Shown here one piece after another: positions 23,401 to 34,859 of a stretch of DNA of 64,000 nt. The notes below the pieces were generated by a model. That model saw only the letters and a program-made list of their open reading frames with translations. It was not told the origin of the DNA and made no database searches. Origin of the DNA: Adiantum capillus-veneris (lineage: Eukaryota; Streptophyta; Polypodiopsida; Polypodiales; Pteridaceae). Where the stretch lies: positions 152,382,140 through 152,446,139 of the forward strand of contig CM043955.1 in NCBI GenBank assembly GCA_014529385.2, given 5' to 3'. A program made the position numbers and the translations under genes. Positions within the stretch are counted from its first letter, which is position 1. Each line of letters opens with the position of its first letter.

Positions 23401-23932
23401 GCGGAACGGCAATTCTATTTCTGAGAAGATCAAAACTTGATATGTCAGTTTGTGTCCTCCATGCTTCAAAAAGGCTTTGTCATTATCTATTGCGTTCATA
23501 TTTTGCAATAGGTTGTGTGCTCCCTATTGTAGATGGAGAGCTTCATATTATTATTTCTGAAGTCATTTTAACTTTGACTCTCTCTCTATCTTTGTCTGTT
23601 AGGGTGGCTTCCCCATTGTACTCAATCAAGCTTATGAGTTCATTAGCCCTTCTGAAATCCGTTCCCCATGGCGGTAGTCGTAGAAAGTTGTCCAACTATA
23701 GGCACTTGGCCCTTGCTTGCACTTTGGACTTCTGGTGTAGTGTCCACAATTCCCTTGGAAAGATGGTGGTCTTTACTATCTCTCTATTTGCTGCTTGCAC
23801 TCTTCCGATGAATGTATTGGCCAGTATTGCTTTGAGCACCTGTTCCATGATATGGGCCTTCTCATTCGAGGATATATATGTGATCTCATATGGTGGTTCT
23901 CCCCACTCTCTTTGTGCTTTCCTTCTAGGCAT
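20462..23932 (-). pseudogene. Long decayed ORF of unknown function, coiled-coil
   Basis: Minus-strand coding from a probable ATG at 23932 down to 20462, about 1100 codons spread over two frames with several stops. The N-terminal part (23932-23230) looks globular (EWGEPPYEITYIS, LPPWGTDFRRANELISLIEY, SEIELPFRLISQHFKEL). The middle is Lys/Glu/Gln-rich and strongly helical, with heptad-like LNKEVQYLKEALAQEKYDRQ (about 21770) suggesting a coiled coil. The C-terminal part (21240-20462) is again globular (WKKKWFEQRPTYETYYRNAP). I do not recognise the family. It lies downstream of, and in the same orientation as, the gypsy pol at 33-26 kb, the place where env-like or additional ORFs occur, so it could be that element's extra ORF or a captured gene. 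Confidence 0.5.
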
Positions 23933-23999
23933 CCTAAGGTCAATTTCAAATTGGAAACAGGATTTAGCAATTGATCAAAACTGTCAAAAAGTTGAAGAA

Positions 24000-26230
24000 A
24001 ACGCAAACTTTGACCATAAAATGAAAAATGAGCATAACTTTGTCAAAACTACACCAAATTTGACCAAATTTCACCAGTGTATCTAGGATTACTATAGGCA
24101 CAAAGGCATAAGGTAACAGATGAATTCTGGCAAAAAGGTACATGGATTGTGATCCATGTTGGGAAGCATCTGGCAATTTCAACTAGTGGGGGTTGTTCCT
24201 AGCCACATGGGGACTACAGTACAAATTTCTTTGGTTTTAGGGTTTGAGGAACATGGATCGCGATCCATGTTTGGTAACATATTGAAGATCTGATGATACC
24301 AGCTGGTAGGGCTCATCAAGATCGTGCCTTCATCCAAAAAAATTGGAATTTTGATCATTGGTTTGGTACTTAGGTCAATTTTTGGAAATCATTCTCAGAC
24401 TTAGAGAAATTTGGCATTTTGATGTGGATTTTGGAATCCATGAATTGAAACTTCATGGCTAGGCTTTGTTGAATATACTGGGCTAGATGGTGTGAAATTT
24501 TATTTGGTTGGGCAAAAAGGTACGTGGATTGCAATCCATGTTGGGAGGGATTTTGATACAGCCTTTTGCACACATGTTCCTATAGGTCTTCCTAGCACAC
24601 TAGTGAAATATTTTCAAATTTGGACATGTTTCTCTTATGTTTACTCCGTTTTTCAGTTTATGGCCATGTTTTTCTCGTCTTGACCATATTTGTTTTTTGA
24701 AACCATTTTTGGGTACTTCCTTTGACTGACATCTTCTATTTCCTTGATTCTGGATGATTTGTGTATGAAAAAGCACAGTTTTTCCTAGCTTCCCACCAAT
24801 TTTCATCAGTTTCTGAATCTGTCTGAAAGGGGAAATTGGTCCAGGCAATTTGTACAACTTTGCAGGTACTCTTTTGCTTTGTTTTCACCACAATTACACC
24901 GTTAATGTTACATCTCCTTGATGCTTGTCTTTCACTTCTTTCGGACTCCCTTATGTTTCAATTGGATTTGGAATAGAGCCCGAAGAAGTTCCAATTGTTG
25001 CTCTGGCTAGTGGGGTAGCTTCAAATTCTTCTCCTCACCCTACTCCATAAGTTTTTTGCTAGAAACAGGCCATTTCTCCTTTGATTACTGCCAAATGACC
25101 ATTTGCAAACTGAAGGTAACAAACCATGAGGGTTTGATGATTTTAAAAGCCCTTTTTGTGACTATTCCTGCATGGTCAAACATACTTTTGCATCCCCCAG
25201 CTAGTGAACATCTCTTGCCCTAATTTTATCATCAAGGTACATGGATCGCAATCCATGTTTGGAAGCATTTTGAAATTCCAACTAGTGGAGGTTGTTCTTG
25301 GCCACATGGGGATGGTACTGTACATTTTTTTCTAATTTTAGGGTTTGGGGAACATGGATCGCGATCCATGTTCCACCACCTTTTGCAACTGTGTTTGCAC
25401 CCATTATTCAGCCACTTACCAAGGGTCTGCTGATGATTTCGTTTTTTGGTTTTGGGTGAGTTTTTAAGTCCCCCATTGTCCTTGGCAATTTGCAGATTTT
25501 GCGACTTTGATTTGCTATGATCTGTTGTTTTGTACAAATATTCTTGTAGAGTTAATGATCATACCTGTCGAATCTGGTGTAGTAAGAGCTATTGAGGTGG
25601 TCGCAGCGGGAAAAAACAAAGCGGAAAACCCTATGCTTCTGTGGCTCTCTCTCTATCTCTCTGAATGAAAATGAGCTTATGTTGCCCCATTTGGCTATAT
25701 TTGCCAATCTACCCGGACTGCCCCATTCATACTTACCTTTCATTTATCATATCTTGTTGTTCATAGCACCTGCACTTTGAACCGTTCTTCATTATGTTGA
25801 CAAATGGACTTCAATCTGCAGTTTTGATCCTTTAAAAGTTGTCTCAAAATCCGTCGTGTGTCGAATCTTTGCATATTTGCCATGTTCGAAGCCCTTGCTT
25901 TGAAGTTTCAGCATTTTCTTTTAAAAGTCAATTCCGACTCTCCTGCTCAATGTAATAACTTTTGTTGATTATCTATCTGTTTTAGCTTTTTAGTAAAGGA
26001 AGTTACAATTATTATTAGTTGGCCAAATTTTGCCAATATTAGTGTAATCTCTTATACATACATGTTCTTAAACGGCATTTAAATGGTGTCAATATGGCTC
26101 ATGGATATGCCTGCAAAGAGTTAAAAAGCTCTAAAAACTATTAAAGAAAAAGAAAAGAAATGATGCTAATATAGAAAAAATGATGAACAAAATGATGATC
26201 TTGCTGCATTTTCCACCCTTCCTAGAGTGA
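24000..26230. other. Non-coding stretch with palindromic repeats
   Basis: No supportable coding. Lies between the gypsy-type ORFs (27.3 kb and above) and the coiled-coil ORF. Holds five copies of a 20 bp palindrome (listed separately). Could be a UTR, LTR or spacer; I found no TG...CA pair. Confidence 0.6.
24140..25371. repeat. Five dispersed copies of a 20 bp palindrome
   Basis: ACATGGATCGCGATCCATGT is perfect at 24251-24270 and 25352-25371, with one- to three-base variants at 24140-24159, 24522-24541 and 25239-25258. The pairs 24140/24251 and 25239/25352 belong to two copies of a longer unit of about 130 bp (sharing AACTAGTGG, GGTTGTTC and GCCACATGGGGA). Confidence 0.9.
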
Positions 26231-26251
26231 GTCGCCCGAGATGAACATGTA

Positions 26252-27330
26252 TCAGAGTGCATGGGAACGAAGTATGTGTCTATGCATAGCCATACATTGT
26301 GGCTTTATGATGTGAATTGAGGATATGCATGTGGTAACAAAATGCTGTGCAAGATATGGATTCTGAACAATAAGTTCACTGGTTTGCAATGGTGAGGTTA
26401 TGTTGAAGTTGTGTGGTGCAAACAGAAGTGATTGCAAAAGAACGCCCTTTGTTTGACAGTGGCCTCTAGAAGTTGTGACCCTACCCTGTCTTGTGATTGA
26501 GGGCTCTGTTTTGGTCGCCACTAAAATTTCTTGGATGTGGTCTTCATTGTCGAGGCATCCCGTGAGCGAGTCTATTTTGGTTTCCATACCCACTTGACTT
26601 CTTTTGGTTGTCAATGTTGAGATTGGATTGGCCTACGTTGCCTGACAAAAGCCTTGGGCTATTTGTTGAGGTTGGGTTTCTGTTGATGCATCTTGGGCAG
26701 GCTTGCATTGCCATGTCGTTTGAGTATCCATAATTTCTTCGGATTGGTTTGCATAATGGACTTTTTTACCCAGATTTTCTTGACCATAGTTTGAGAACAT
26801 TACTGGATTGGAGTAGGTGGTGATTGGAGAGGTTCCCATATGTGGTATGATTGTACAAAGGATGTGGCAAAAGATCGGTCATCTTGCCTTAGCTGCAAAG
26901 TATTATCATCCCAGTTTAGTGTGGCTTGATAAGTGCGCATCCACGGTACTCCCAGAATAACTGCTTTGTTAAGATCCTTATCCTCGACCACATGAAATTG
27001 ATGAGGATAAAATGTTCCATCAATAGTTATTGGTAAATTTACATGTCCCAGACTGTCCATTGTTCCTTTGTTTGCCACTTTGAACCCCATAGTATTTGGC
27101 GTTAGAAATTCCTTGTTAATTTCTTGAAAGTGGAGTAATTAACAACATTTTCTCCTACCCCAGTGCCCACTAATGCACGCTTGGTGGTGCCATCAGCATG
27201 TTGCAACATAATGTGCAAATCCATGCCACCGAACCATGTAGCCTCCATTTGTATGGATGCTATTGGACAAGGGTTGATACAATTGTCATGTTGGGCCTCT
27301 CTCTGAAGGTTTTTCTGTTTGTTCCGCTTT
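26252..27330 (-). pseudogene. Second retropepsin-like remnant downstream of integrase
   Basis: Minus-strand frames read RALVGTGVGENVVN (about 27180, a decayed DTGAGENVV-type catalytic loop with the Asp lost) and then DKDLNKAVILGVPWMRTYQATLNWDDNTL (27000-26890), the ILG-PW signature of an aspartic protease flap-end. It sits 3' of the integrase of the same-orientation gypsy element, which has its own protease at 31.5-32.0 kb. It ends without a clear further domain. Either a piece of a second element or an unusual extra protease domain. Confidence 0.55.
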
Positions 27331-27359
27331 AATATTCTGATTTTGGCTTCTTGTTGTGC

Positions 27360-28190
27360 CTATTCGCGAATGTCATGGACTTGACTTCTGTGCTGAGCTG
27401 CCACATGTATTGTTTGGAGTTCTTCCGGTGTTAGCGGAAGAATATATTTCTTTAATTTGCAGCCACTCATCCAATTAGGCATCTCCTCTCCCGCCAATGT
27501 TGCAAGCTTGATGGCATCACTTTGTGATATATGATGTATTACAGAAGGCCCCATCCCTCGCTTTTTAAGTTTTTTGGAGTGTTGTTTGAGGGTATACACC
27601 AAAACATAATCCCCTTGTTGGAACTTCTTGCTAATCACATGTTGATTATGAAAAGATTTCATTTGTCTTTTTTGAGCATATATCCCGGCTACCGCTCGCA
27701 ATCTAATTTCCTCCAATTTCTCTAGGGTGTCTAGTCTCTCTGACAGCTCGTGTCCCATCCATCCTAACTGTGTTGCGACTCGTAGTTTTTTAGTTAAGAA
27801 TTCCATGGGTAGAATTGCATTAATCCCGAACACAAGGTTAAAAGGAGTGGTCCAGATGGAAGTTTTAAAAGCTACTCTGTAAGCCCATAATGCAGTGTGT
27901 AGCTTTTGATGTTGGTGCTCTCGGCTTGTGTCTGTTAGCTTGTGGGTGATAGGGTGTTGATTTGTGATGGATCACCATGAATTTTTCAAGTAAGCTTTCC
28001 ATGATGTTGTTTAGAAAGTGTGTCTCCCTATCACTCACTATTTCAATGGGTAGACCATATTTGGTAAACATCTGTTTGAAAAGGAACTGAGTCGTAGTCC
28101 GTGCATTGTTTTCCTGTGTTGCCTTTGCTTTTGCCCATTTATTCATGTAATCTATTGCTACTATGATGTTTGTACGTGCGACCTATATGC
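27360..28190 (-). pseudogene. Gypsy integrase remnant
   Basis: Two adjoining frames. At 28146-27865: NKWAKAKATQEN, FLFKQMFTKYGLPIEIVSDRETHFLN (second catalytic Asp of the DDE core), then KSTPYHPQAN near the third motif, after which the frame breaks and the catalytic Glu is not in a clean context. At 27833-27360: FGINAILPMEF, the C-terminal domain with QQGDYVLVYTLKQHSKK and GCKLKKYILPL. Function in the living element: insertion of cDNA into the genome. No HHCC finger was read upstream with confidence. Confidence 0.8.
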
Positions 28191-29010
28191 AGGAGGTATT
28201 ATGGGGTCAATAAAGTCGATGCCCCATTTGGCAAAAGCATGTACTCCCATCATTGGCCTTAATGGCATTTCATCTCTCCGAAGGGGTGGTTTTGTGCGTT
28301 GACATTCATCACATCATTTGATATAGGCCTCTGCATCCCTAAATAGGGTTGGCCACCATATGCCTAAGTGAAGTATTAGCTTTGCCATTTTTTTAGTAGA
28401 GAAATGTCCCCTTCGCTGGCTTGAGTGGGCTTGTTCTAGGATACACAAATATTCGATTTCTGTAGCACACACAACCTTCGTCGTGCGTTACCCCATCCCT
28501 CTGGAAAGGTCTTGTTTTTTAAGTACTCAGTTATGTGAGTACTCCATTTGGATGCTTTTACTACTCAAAACAGGGTGGCGTATTCCACTGGAGGTTTCTT
28601 TGTACAGATATCACATGATTTTACATAAGTATGGACGTTGTTTTTCATTTTTTGCCAGTAGACTCCTAGTCTCTTTAGTCTTTGTTAGGTTTGCGTTTCT
28701 CCACTGCAAAACCCCGTATGTTGTATATGAGCCTGTTTGAGGTAGTATGTGTATTTTTTTGGTTGTACACATAGTCTCAAAATCCCATCCTTACCGTGCT
28801 TGTACAGTCGTCCTGCTAAAAGCTAGAGATTTCTTGTTTGATGTATTATTGATGGTTGTCTTTCCACTTGTAACAATCCGATTGTGAGTAGAGGGATGAC
28901 CTCTTCACTCCACCTCGGAACCATTTCAATGTTAAACAGGTACAAATCTGGAAGATCAACATCAATACCTTCTGGTTCTTTCCAATGGAATAGTCTCAAA
29001 AAATGATATG

Positions 29011-29013
<3 letters not shown>

Positions 29014-29099
<86 letters not shown>
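29014..29099. repeat. (GT)n microsatellite
   Basis: Uninterrupted GT run of about 86 bp lying in the decayed RT/RNase H-integrase interval of the minus-strand gypsy element. Confidence 0.95.
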
Positions 29100-29101
<2 letters not shown>

Positions 29102-29399
29102 TCCCCTTTTTTACGACTACTATGAAGTCAAACTCAAGCAATAGTATAAACCAGTGAACAATCCTTCTAGTGTTGCAAGGTTTGTTTACAAGATATTACA
29201 ATGCTTGGTGATCTGCAAAGAAAACAAACATGTTTGCAAGAAGGTAGTGTCTAAATTTTTTGACAGCATATATCATTCCTAGACCTTCTCTTTCCATAAT
29301 GGTATAATTTTTATTCGCATTGTTCAACTACCAACTAGAGTAGCAAATGGGAAAATCCATTTTCTTCTCTCCTGGTTGGGCTAATATGTAGCCTATGGC

Positions 29400-30400
29400 A
29401 TAGGCTGATGCATCAACATGAACGTGAAAAGATCTTGCTCCAGTCACAGGCTTGCAAAATTGGAGCAAAAATTAATTGTTGCTTCAATTTTTGAAAAGCC
29501 TGCTCGCATTGTTCTATCCATTCAAATTTAGCAATGAGGATATACAATAGCTTAGCTATCACAGTATACATGTATATGAAGCACCTGTAGTACCCACAAT
29601 GTCCCATGCCTGCACTTCTTTCATTTTCATTGGTCTCGGTAGTGTGGAAATTATTTGTATCTTTTTGTGATCAGTGGAAATCCCATTTTTGGACACAATG
29701 TGGCCCAAAATTTTACCTTGTCTTACCATGAAGACACATTTTTCAGGGTTTAAGCACATATGATAAGTTCTGCACTTTTCAAAGACTTTCCCTAGATGCG
29801 TTATGTGATCACTTCTCAGGTGAGAATGAACACAAAGATCATCCATGTATATCTCTAAAAATTGTCTGAGATATTCCTTGAATGCATGACTCATTAGTCT
29901 TTGAAAAGTGGTAGGTGCATTGGTCAGGTCGAAAGGCATTACCCTGTATGCAAATATGCCCCACTCTGTCGCAAAAGTTGTCTTATGCTGATCTTCTGCT
30001 TTGATGGTTAACTGGTTGTAGCCTGAGAACCCATCTAGAAAACTATAGGCCTTCTTCCTCGTAACTCTCTCAATAACATGATTTCTTATTGGTAGGGGAT
30101 AGGTGTCTCGGATGGTGGTAGCATTTACCTATTTGAGGTTTACACGACACGCAATTTGCCATTCTTTTTGGGTACTACCACAATCGGAGACACCCAATCG
30201 GTGTGTTCAATCTTGTAGATAAACTCTGCATCCTTCAGTTTGTTTATCTCTTCGTTAATTTTCTTGGCAAAAGTATCATTGTATGTATAAGGACGTTTTT
30301 TGCATGGTCTGGCATCACTTTTAAGGGGTATCGTGTGTTGGTAGATCTCTGGATCTATCCCCTTTAGGTCTTTGTATGACCAAGCAAACACATCTTCTTC
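29400..30400 (-). pseudogene. Gypsy reverse transcriptase and RNase H remnant
   Basis: Reads from 30391 downward: EIYQHTIPLKSDARPCKKRPY, AEFIYKIEHTDWVSPIVVVPKKNGKLRVV, then in other frames MPFDLTNAPTTFQRLM, the active site IYMDDLCVHS (about 29850), LNPEKCVFMVRQGKILGHIVS and an RNase H-proximal FEWIEQCEQAFQKLK (about 29500). YMDDL is the Tat/Athila-style form. Many stops; non-functional. Confidence 0.85.
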
Positions 30401-31486
30401 TAAGTGTATCTATGAGAAGCCGCTCTTCTTCTTTGGTGAGGTCCATGGCAATGTATGCCGGTTTAGGTTCCTCACCTGGTTCTGCTAAGTTTATGCATTT
30501 AGCTTTTTCAGGCCCATTATACAAAGTTCCAAGCTCTTTTGGGTCTCGTTTGGGTTTTTACACCACAATTTTTCTATCTTGAATAGTGTACTTCTTGTAG
30601 TGGGAAGGTACATCAAATTTATCATCATTTGATTCCTCATCAATTTCTAGTTCTGTTCTCCAAACTTCCTTCAAAGCTCATTTCAATCCATTATTCTTGT
30701 TTTTGCGCTCGGTTTTGGACAACTTCGTTGCTTTTTTGGAAATGCTTTCCGTTAATGATTTTTGTTTGTTCTTCCTTTTCATTTTTGTTTTGTTTGAGTC
30801 AGGTTTCATGTTCCTCTTTGATATCCCATCTTTAAGACAATCGGTTGCTTCAACCAACCTTAAGTACTACGTTTTGTCTTGTTTCATTTGTTCGTGTGTT
30901 TATTCCGATATCTACGCCGTCTTCGAGGGTTTTGGTTCGGAGAATCATAGTAGATCACTTGTCAATCCTTTTGTTTGATGTTCTGATCTGAGCTGCTAGA
31001 AAGCTCATCATCTGCGTTGTCCTCTAACAGCATATTCGTGGAGTCTTGGAATGCTTCTTCATTCATTTGGTCAAGGTCCCTTACTGAGATCTCATCCACT
31101 ATGCATCAAAAATATGCAACCCCTTCCCTGTCAGGGACTTCCAATTCTGATTTTGGATTTAGGTTGACACTCATCATCTGGAATGGAATGATATCAAATC
31201 CTTCCTCATCACTGAATTTGGTTAGGGTCACCTCATTCACGTATCATCAAGAGTGGCCAGTATCTGCTACCATCCAAAAAGTTTGAACATCTCTTTTGGA
31301 AACGGCTCTAGTACATATGCCTCATCTTGTGTTGACCTATCATCAATGCAATCCTCTTTTCTTAAACTACCACCTTCATAAGCTTCACCTATCCAATTGT
31401 GAGCTTGGTTTTGTAGCCAAGCCGATATTTCTCCTTCTTGGTTAGTTGTGGAGTTTATTTCCTCTCCTTGGGTTCATTCCACATAG
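30400..31486 (-). pseudogene. Decayed protease-RT linker of the minus-strand gypsy element
   Basis: Between the protease and RT. Short minus-strand open pieces such as PAYIAMDLTKEEERLLIDTLRR (about 30460-30400) fit the region before RT, and upstream there is an acidic low-complexity character. No other domain was seen. Confidence 0.5.
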
Positions 31487-32040
31487 CTATGGTCCGTGAC
31501 ACTGATCTTTGTAGTGACATCCTTGTTTCTTAGGTAGATGTACTCGTAACCCCAATCTTGTACCATTTTTGAGCTGATGCATAAATGGTCTGCCCAATAT
31601 GATATCAAAATTGCTACTCTCATCAAAATTCATAATGGCGAATGTGTGTTTAAATGAAATTCTGTAATAGGCTACTAAGATTTGCTCCAAAATATCAATA
31701 GGTCTCTCTAGATACCCATCTGCTAATTGAAATTTCATTCTAGTTCTCTGAACAGCAGGTTTTTCCCATTTTTTCCACATTTCTTTGGTGGCTATGGCTA
31801 TTCCGGCTCCAGTATCCAATATTGTTATCGACTTTACGTCTTTGTACTCCACAGGAAGGGTAGTATTTCCTTCTTCTCCTTCACAATAATCTCCTACCTT
31901 GTTCACTGGCACTGGCTCATGTTTAGCTTGTTTCGAGATTTGGGTATTCAATGTTTTTTGAGAAGCATTTGGTGGTGGAATTACCATCCCTATTTTCTCC
32001 AAATTTTTTCCCACCTCTATCCAAAGATGAGGTCTCATAT
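31487..32040 (-). pseudogene. Gypsy aspartic protease
   Basis: Retropepsin domain with SITILDTGAGIAIAT (catalytic DTGA intact), LADGYLERPIDILEQ and FDIILGRPFMHQL (flap-end ILGRP). It would cleave the Gag-Pol polyprotein. This is the best-preserved part of this element, a 183-codon open frame. Upstream lies gag, downstream RT. Confidence 0.85.
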
Positions 32041-32150
32041 GTAGTAACTCTGATAGAATTAGCGTACAACGGATAGGGGATTACATCAGCTCATGAAGAG
32101 TTTTGGTATCCATCATCTTAGGGTTAGGCTTCATTGAGATGGTACTTTCT

Positions 32151-33350
32151 TTATCTCTGATCTGGTTTCATGGCTCTCGTTACCGCGTTTATCGGAATGG
32201 TTGGATCTGTTTCTGATCCACTTGAGCTTGACACGATTTTGATTTTGTTCATGGTTGCTTTCCCTTTGTTATCAGGGTTTTTTTGCCAATGCGGAATTAG
32301 ATGGTCATTCGTACACCCCTCACAGAACCCAAAAAGTTTGATTTGTTCTCCTTTGTGTCGACAATCCTTGCCCAATGATCACCGCCACATTCATAGCATG
32401 GTCCTATAGGTGGTGGAGAAGCTTGTGGAGCCCCCATTGGTTGTCCTGTTCTAGGAAGATATCCCCTAGGTTTGTAGTTCTGGTTTGCCATGAACATAAG
32501 CATATTTTCATCAACCAAGTAATGGGTTTTTGTTGGTTGTGCTATGTATCAGGGATTTGGAATCTCTTCAGGAACCGTCCATGGAATTTGTCCCTCCAAA
32601 GCATATGCATTCTCGTCAAATCCATGCTCATAGATATCGTCTAGATCTTCTCGGTATGAAACTACCTAGACCATACTCTGATCAGAAGGTGCTTCTATAG
32701 GTTGAGAAATCCTTACCATGGCCCTGTTTTCCTAAGGTAAAGGAGGTTCATGCCCCAAAACATGTTGAGGTTTTTCCTACCCTTGGATTTGATTATTTGT
32801 CCCTACTTGGTATCTTGGAGAGGGTGGAAATTGCCCTCCATGTGGCCCGTACTGTCTCTCTCTAACATAGTTTCTATTATAGAAACATTCGTGGGTTTCA
32901 GTTTGTGCATTTTTGTTTGGTAGCACACCACTTCAGTACACGCGGTACATTTACTCCTGACCTCTGTTGAAGGCTGTGCCACTGAGTTGGATGATCTCCT
33001 CCACAAGTGTCACATTTTTAGGTGGGAGGTTGTCGTGTGTTTGGGTTTGTCCCATTTCCTTGGTTCATCCTTCTGATCACTTCCTCAATCATTTGATCAA
33101 CATCCAACTCAGTTGGGTTTTGCCCGCCCAGTTTCATTGTGGACTCACTAATGGTTGAAGAGGTGCTACTCATCCCTTGGTCTGTGTCTTCTATCACCTC
33201 TCCATATGCCTTGCAATTGTCTACCAAATACAATCCCTCTTTCATGACTTGCTCAAAAGTAACACATGCTTTAAGTGCAAGTCTTTTTTGAGAGTGTCAT
33301 TTTGCAACCCTTCTATGAAAAGGACTGACAGTCTCTCATCCTCAGGTAGT
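32151..33350 (-). pseudogene. gag: Gypsy gag zinc-finger region
   Basis: Minus-strand pieces carry CDTCGGDH (about 33005), then CYECGGDHWAR (about 32400) and FGFCEGCTNDHLIPHWQKNP (about 32310), a run of degenerate CCHC/CCHH knuckles used for RNA packaging. N-terminal pieces (33245-33018) are acidic and contain QMIEEVIRRMNQ. The capsid core further upstream is not readable. Many stops. Confidence 0.7.
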
Positions 33351-33439
33351 TATCATATATAAATAAGAATAAGGTGTCAGTGGGCAGGCACCCATAGCCT
33401 GGGCGGAGGGCCTTGTATGTACAAGAAAACAAGTGAGAT

Positions 33440-34083
33440 ACTCTCTCAACTTACACCCACTAGCTCGCTCAGTCGATCTGCATGTAACTGTATCGGCTCT
33501 GGTGGTAGACAATCATGCGTACCTATGCTAGAGCCTACATGTAGATCCCACAGATTACTTTTCATGGTCTGCAAAACTCCACTATGCATCATGCAAGTGT
33601 GAGCCATTGTACAACTGACAATCTCTACAAATGTTCCCACTACAACTGCTAGGTCGGTGGGCCTTGACACTAACAAGTCGTACATGAGATACCCAAACAC
33701 TGATGAAACTTGCACAATCCTGGTTATCCTAACCACCTCAGTGCTAGTGTATACTCTACATCATCAGGACTAGCTATCACAAATGGATGTGTCGACTCTA
33801 ACTCCTGGAGGACCACCTCCCACTCATCCATAGGGACCCGCTGCGAGTGTCCTGATATCACCTCATCAGCCTCTAGCATGAGCATATCAAAAAACTCCAT
33901 AAAAGTCATCTCGGCATGTGCCTCTAGGGAGCAAACCCACTCTACCTTTGTCTGCACACACTTGGACAATGCATGTTGTCTCTCATTAGAGAAATCCCGC
34001 TTCACCTGTGCCACTGTAGAGTCCACTAACATGTCCTGCACAACTAAATGCTCTGTCTCTTGTGCATATTGGAGCTCACTCAT
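33440..34083 (-). pseudogene. Unrecognised minus-strand coding remnant
   Basis: Two adjacent open pieces (34083-33724 and 33736-33446) with balanced amino-acid composition, for example AEMTFMEFFDMLMLEADEV and HDCLPPEPIQLHADRL. They follow the copia protease remnant on the same strand and may be its continuation, but I recognise no domain. Confidence 0.35.
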
Positions 34084-34760
34084 GAAGGAGACGGTCTAGT
34101 CTCTCCCTCCTTGCATGTCATGGTAGTAATGGAGACTATATTGTCTCGCACCAGAGAAAACTGCAGTGGGTGTAGAATGTATGACCTAGCACCTCGCGCA
34201 GTGACTAGACGACCCAACTTCATCTGGAGAGACTGCTCTTGAAGCATTATCTGACATCCATTGTCTCTTAGGTGTCTCACTAAGATCAAGCTATGTGCAA
34301 TCCCAAGAACATAACGGACATGTGTAAGCGATAAGATGCACTACCGGGTAGTAACAGATATATATCTCCCGCACCCTCTATGTCATATGCTGAACATCAG
34401 CCAGATGAACACGACCATAACTCCCACTAGCAAAATTTGATGAGCTGGTCACGGCATGGTGTGACATGAAATGCCACAGACTCATCTAGCAACCATTGGG
34501 AGCAAGTGCCATCTCTAGCATACATGTATCGTGGGTGGAGACTAGAGTTAAGTGTGACATCACCATCATTGGCATATGTAGCCATCTCTCTAGTCTGTGT
34601 CATAACTATCTATGCATCACATATATGTCTCCACTGTTGTCTCAAGCATCTAAAACAACAGCGCCTAATGTGCCCTATGACCACAATACCAACATCGCAT
34701 ATGTTGGGAATATCGAGACCTCTTTCTCTCATGAGTCGTCAGTGTAGACTCAAATGTGTC
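34080..34760 (-). pseudogene. Ty1/copia gag-protease remnant
   Basis: The minus strand reads CWYCGHRAH (about 34690, the start of a gag CCHC knuckle whose last Cys codon is changed), then QWLLDESVAFHVTPCRDQL (about 34480, a copia protease start where DSGAS has become DESVA), then VRHLRDNGCQIMLQEQSL and a GARSYILHPL block (34289-34150) typical of the region between copia protease and integrase. Stops throughout. Confidence 0.65.
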
Positions 34761-34859
34761 ACACATCATGTCAATGCGTACACGTCAAAAATGGTAAATC
34801 ACTCGACCACTACGCTAATCAAACATAAACCAACCAGTAGCTCAATAGTGAAAACCTGT

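Noticed and set aside
24140-25371. CRISPR-like array
   Set aside because: Spacing is irregular, copies differ, and this is a plant nuclear context.
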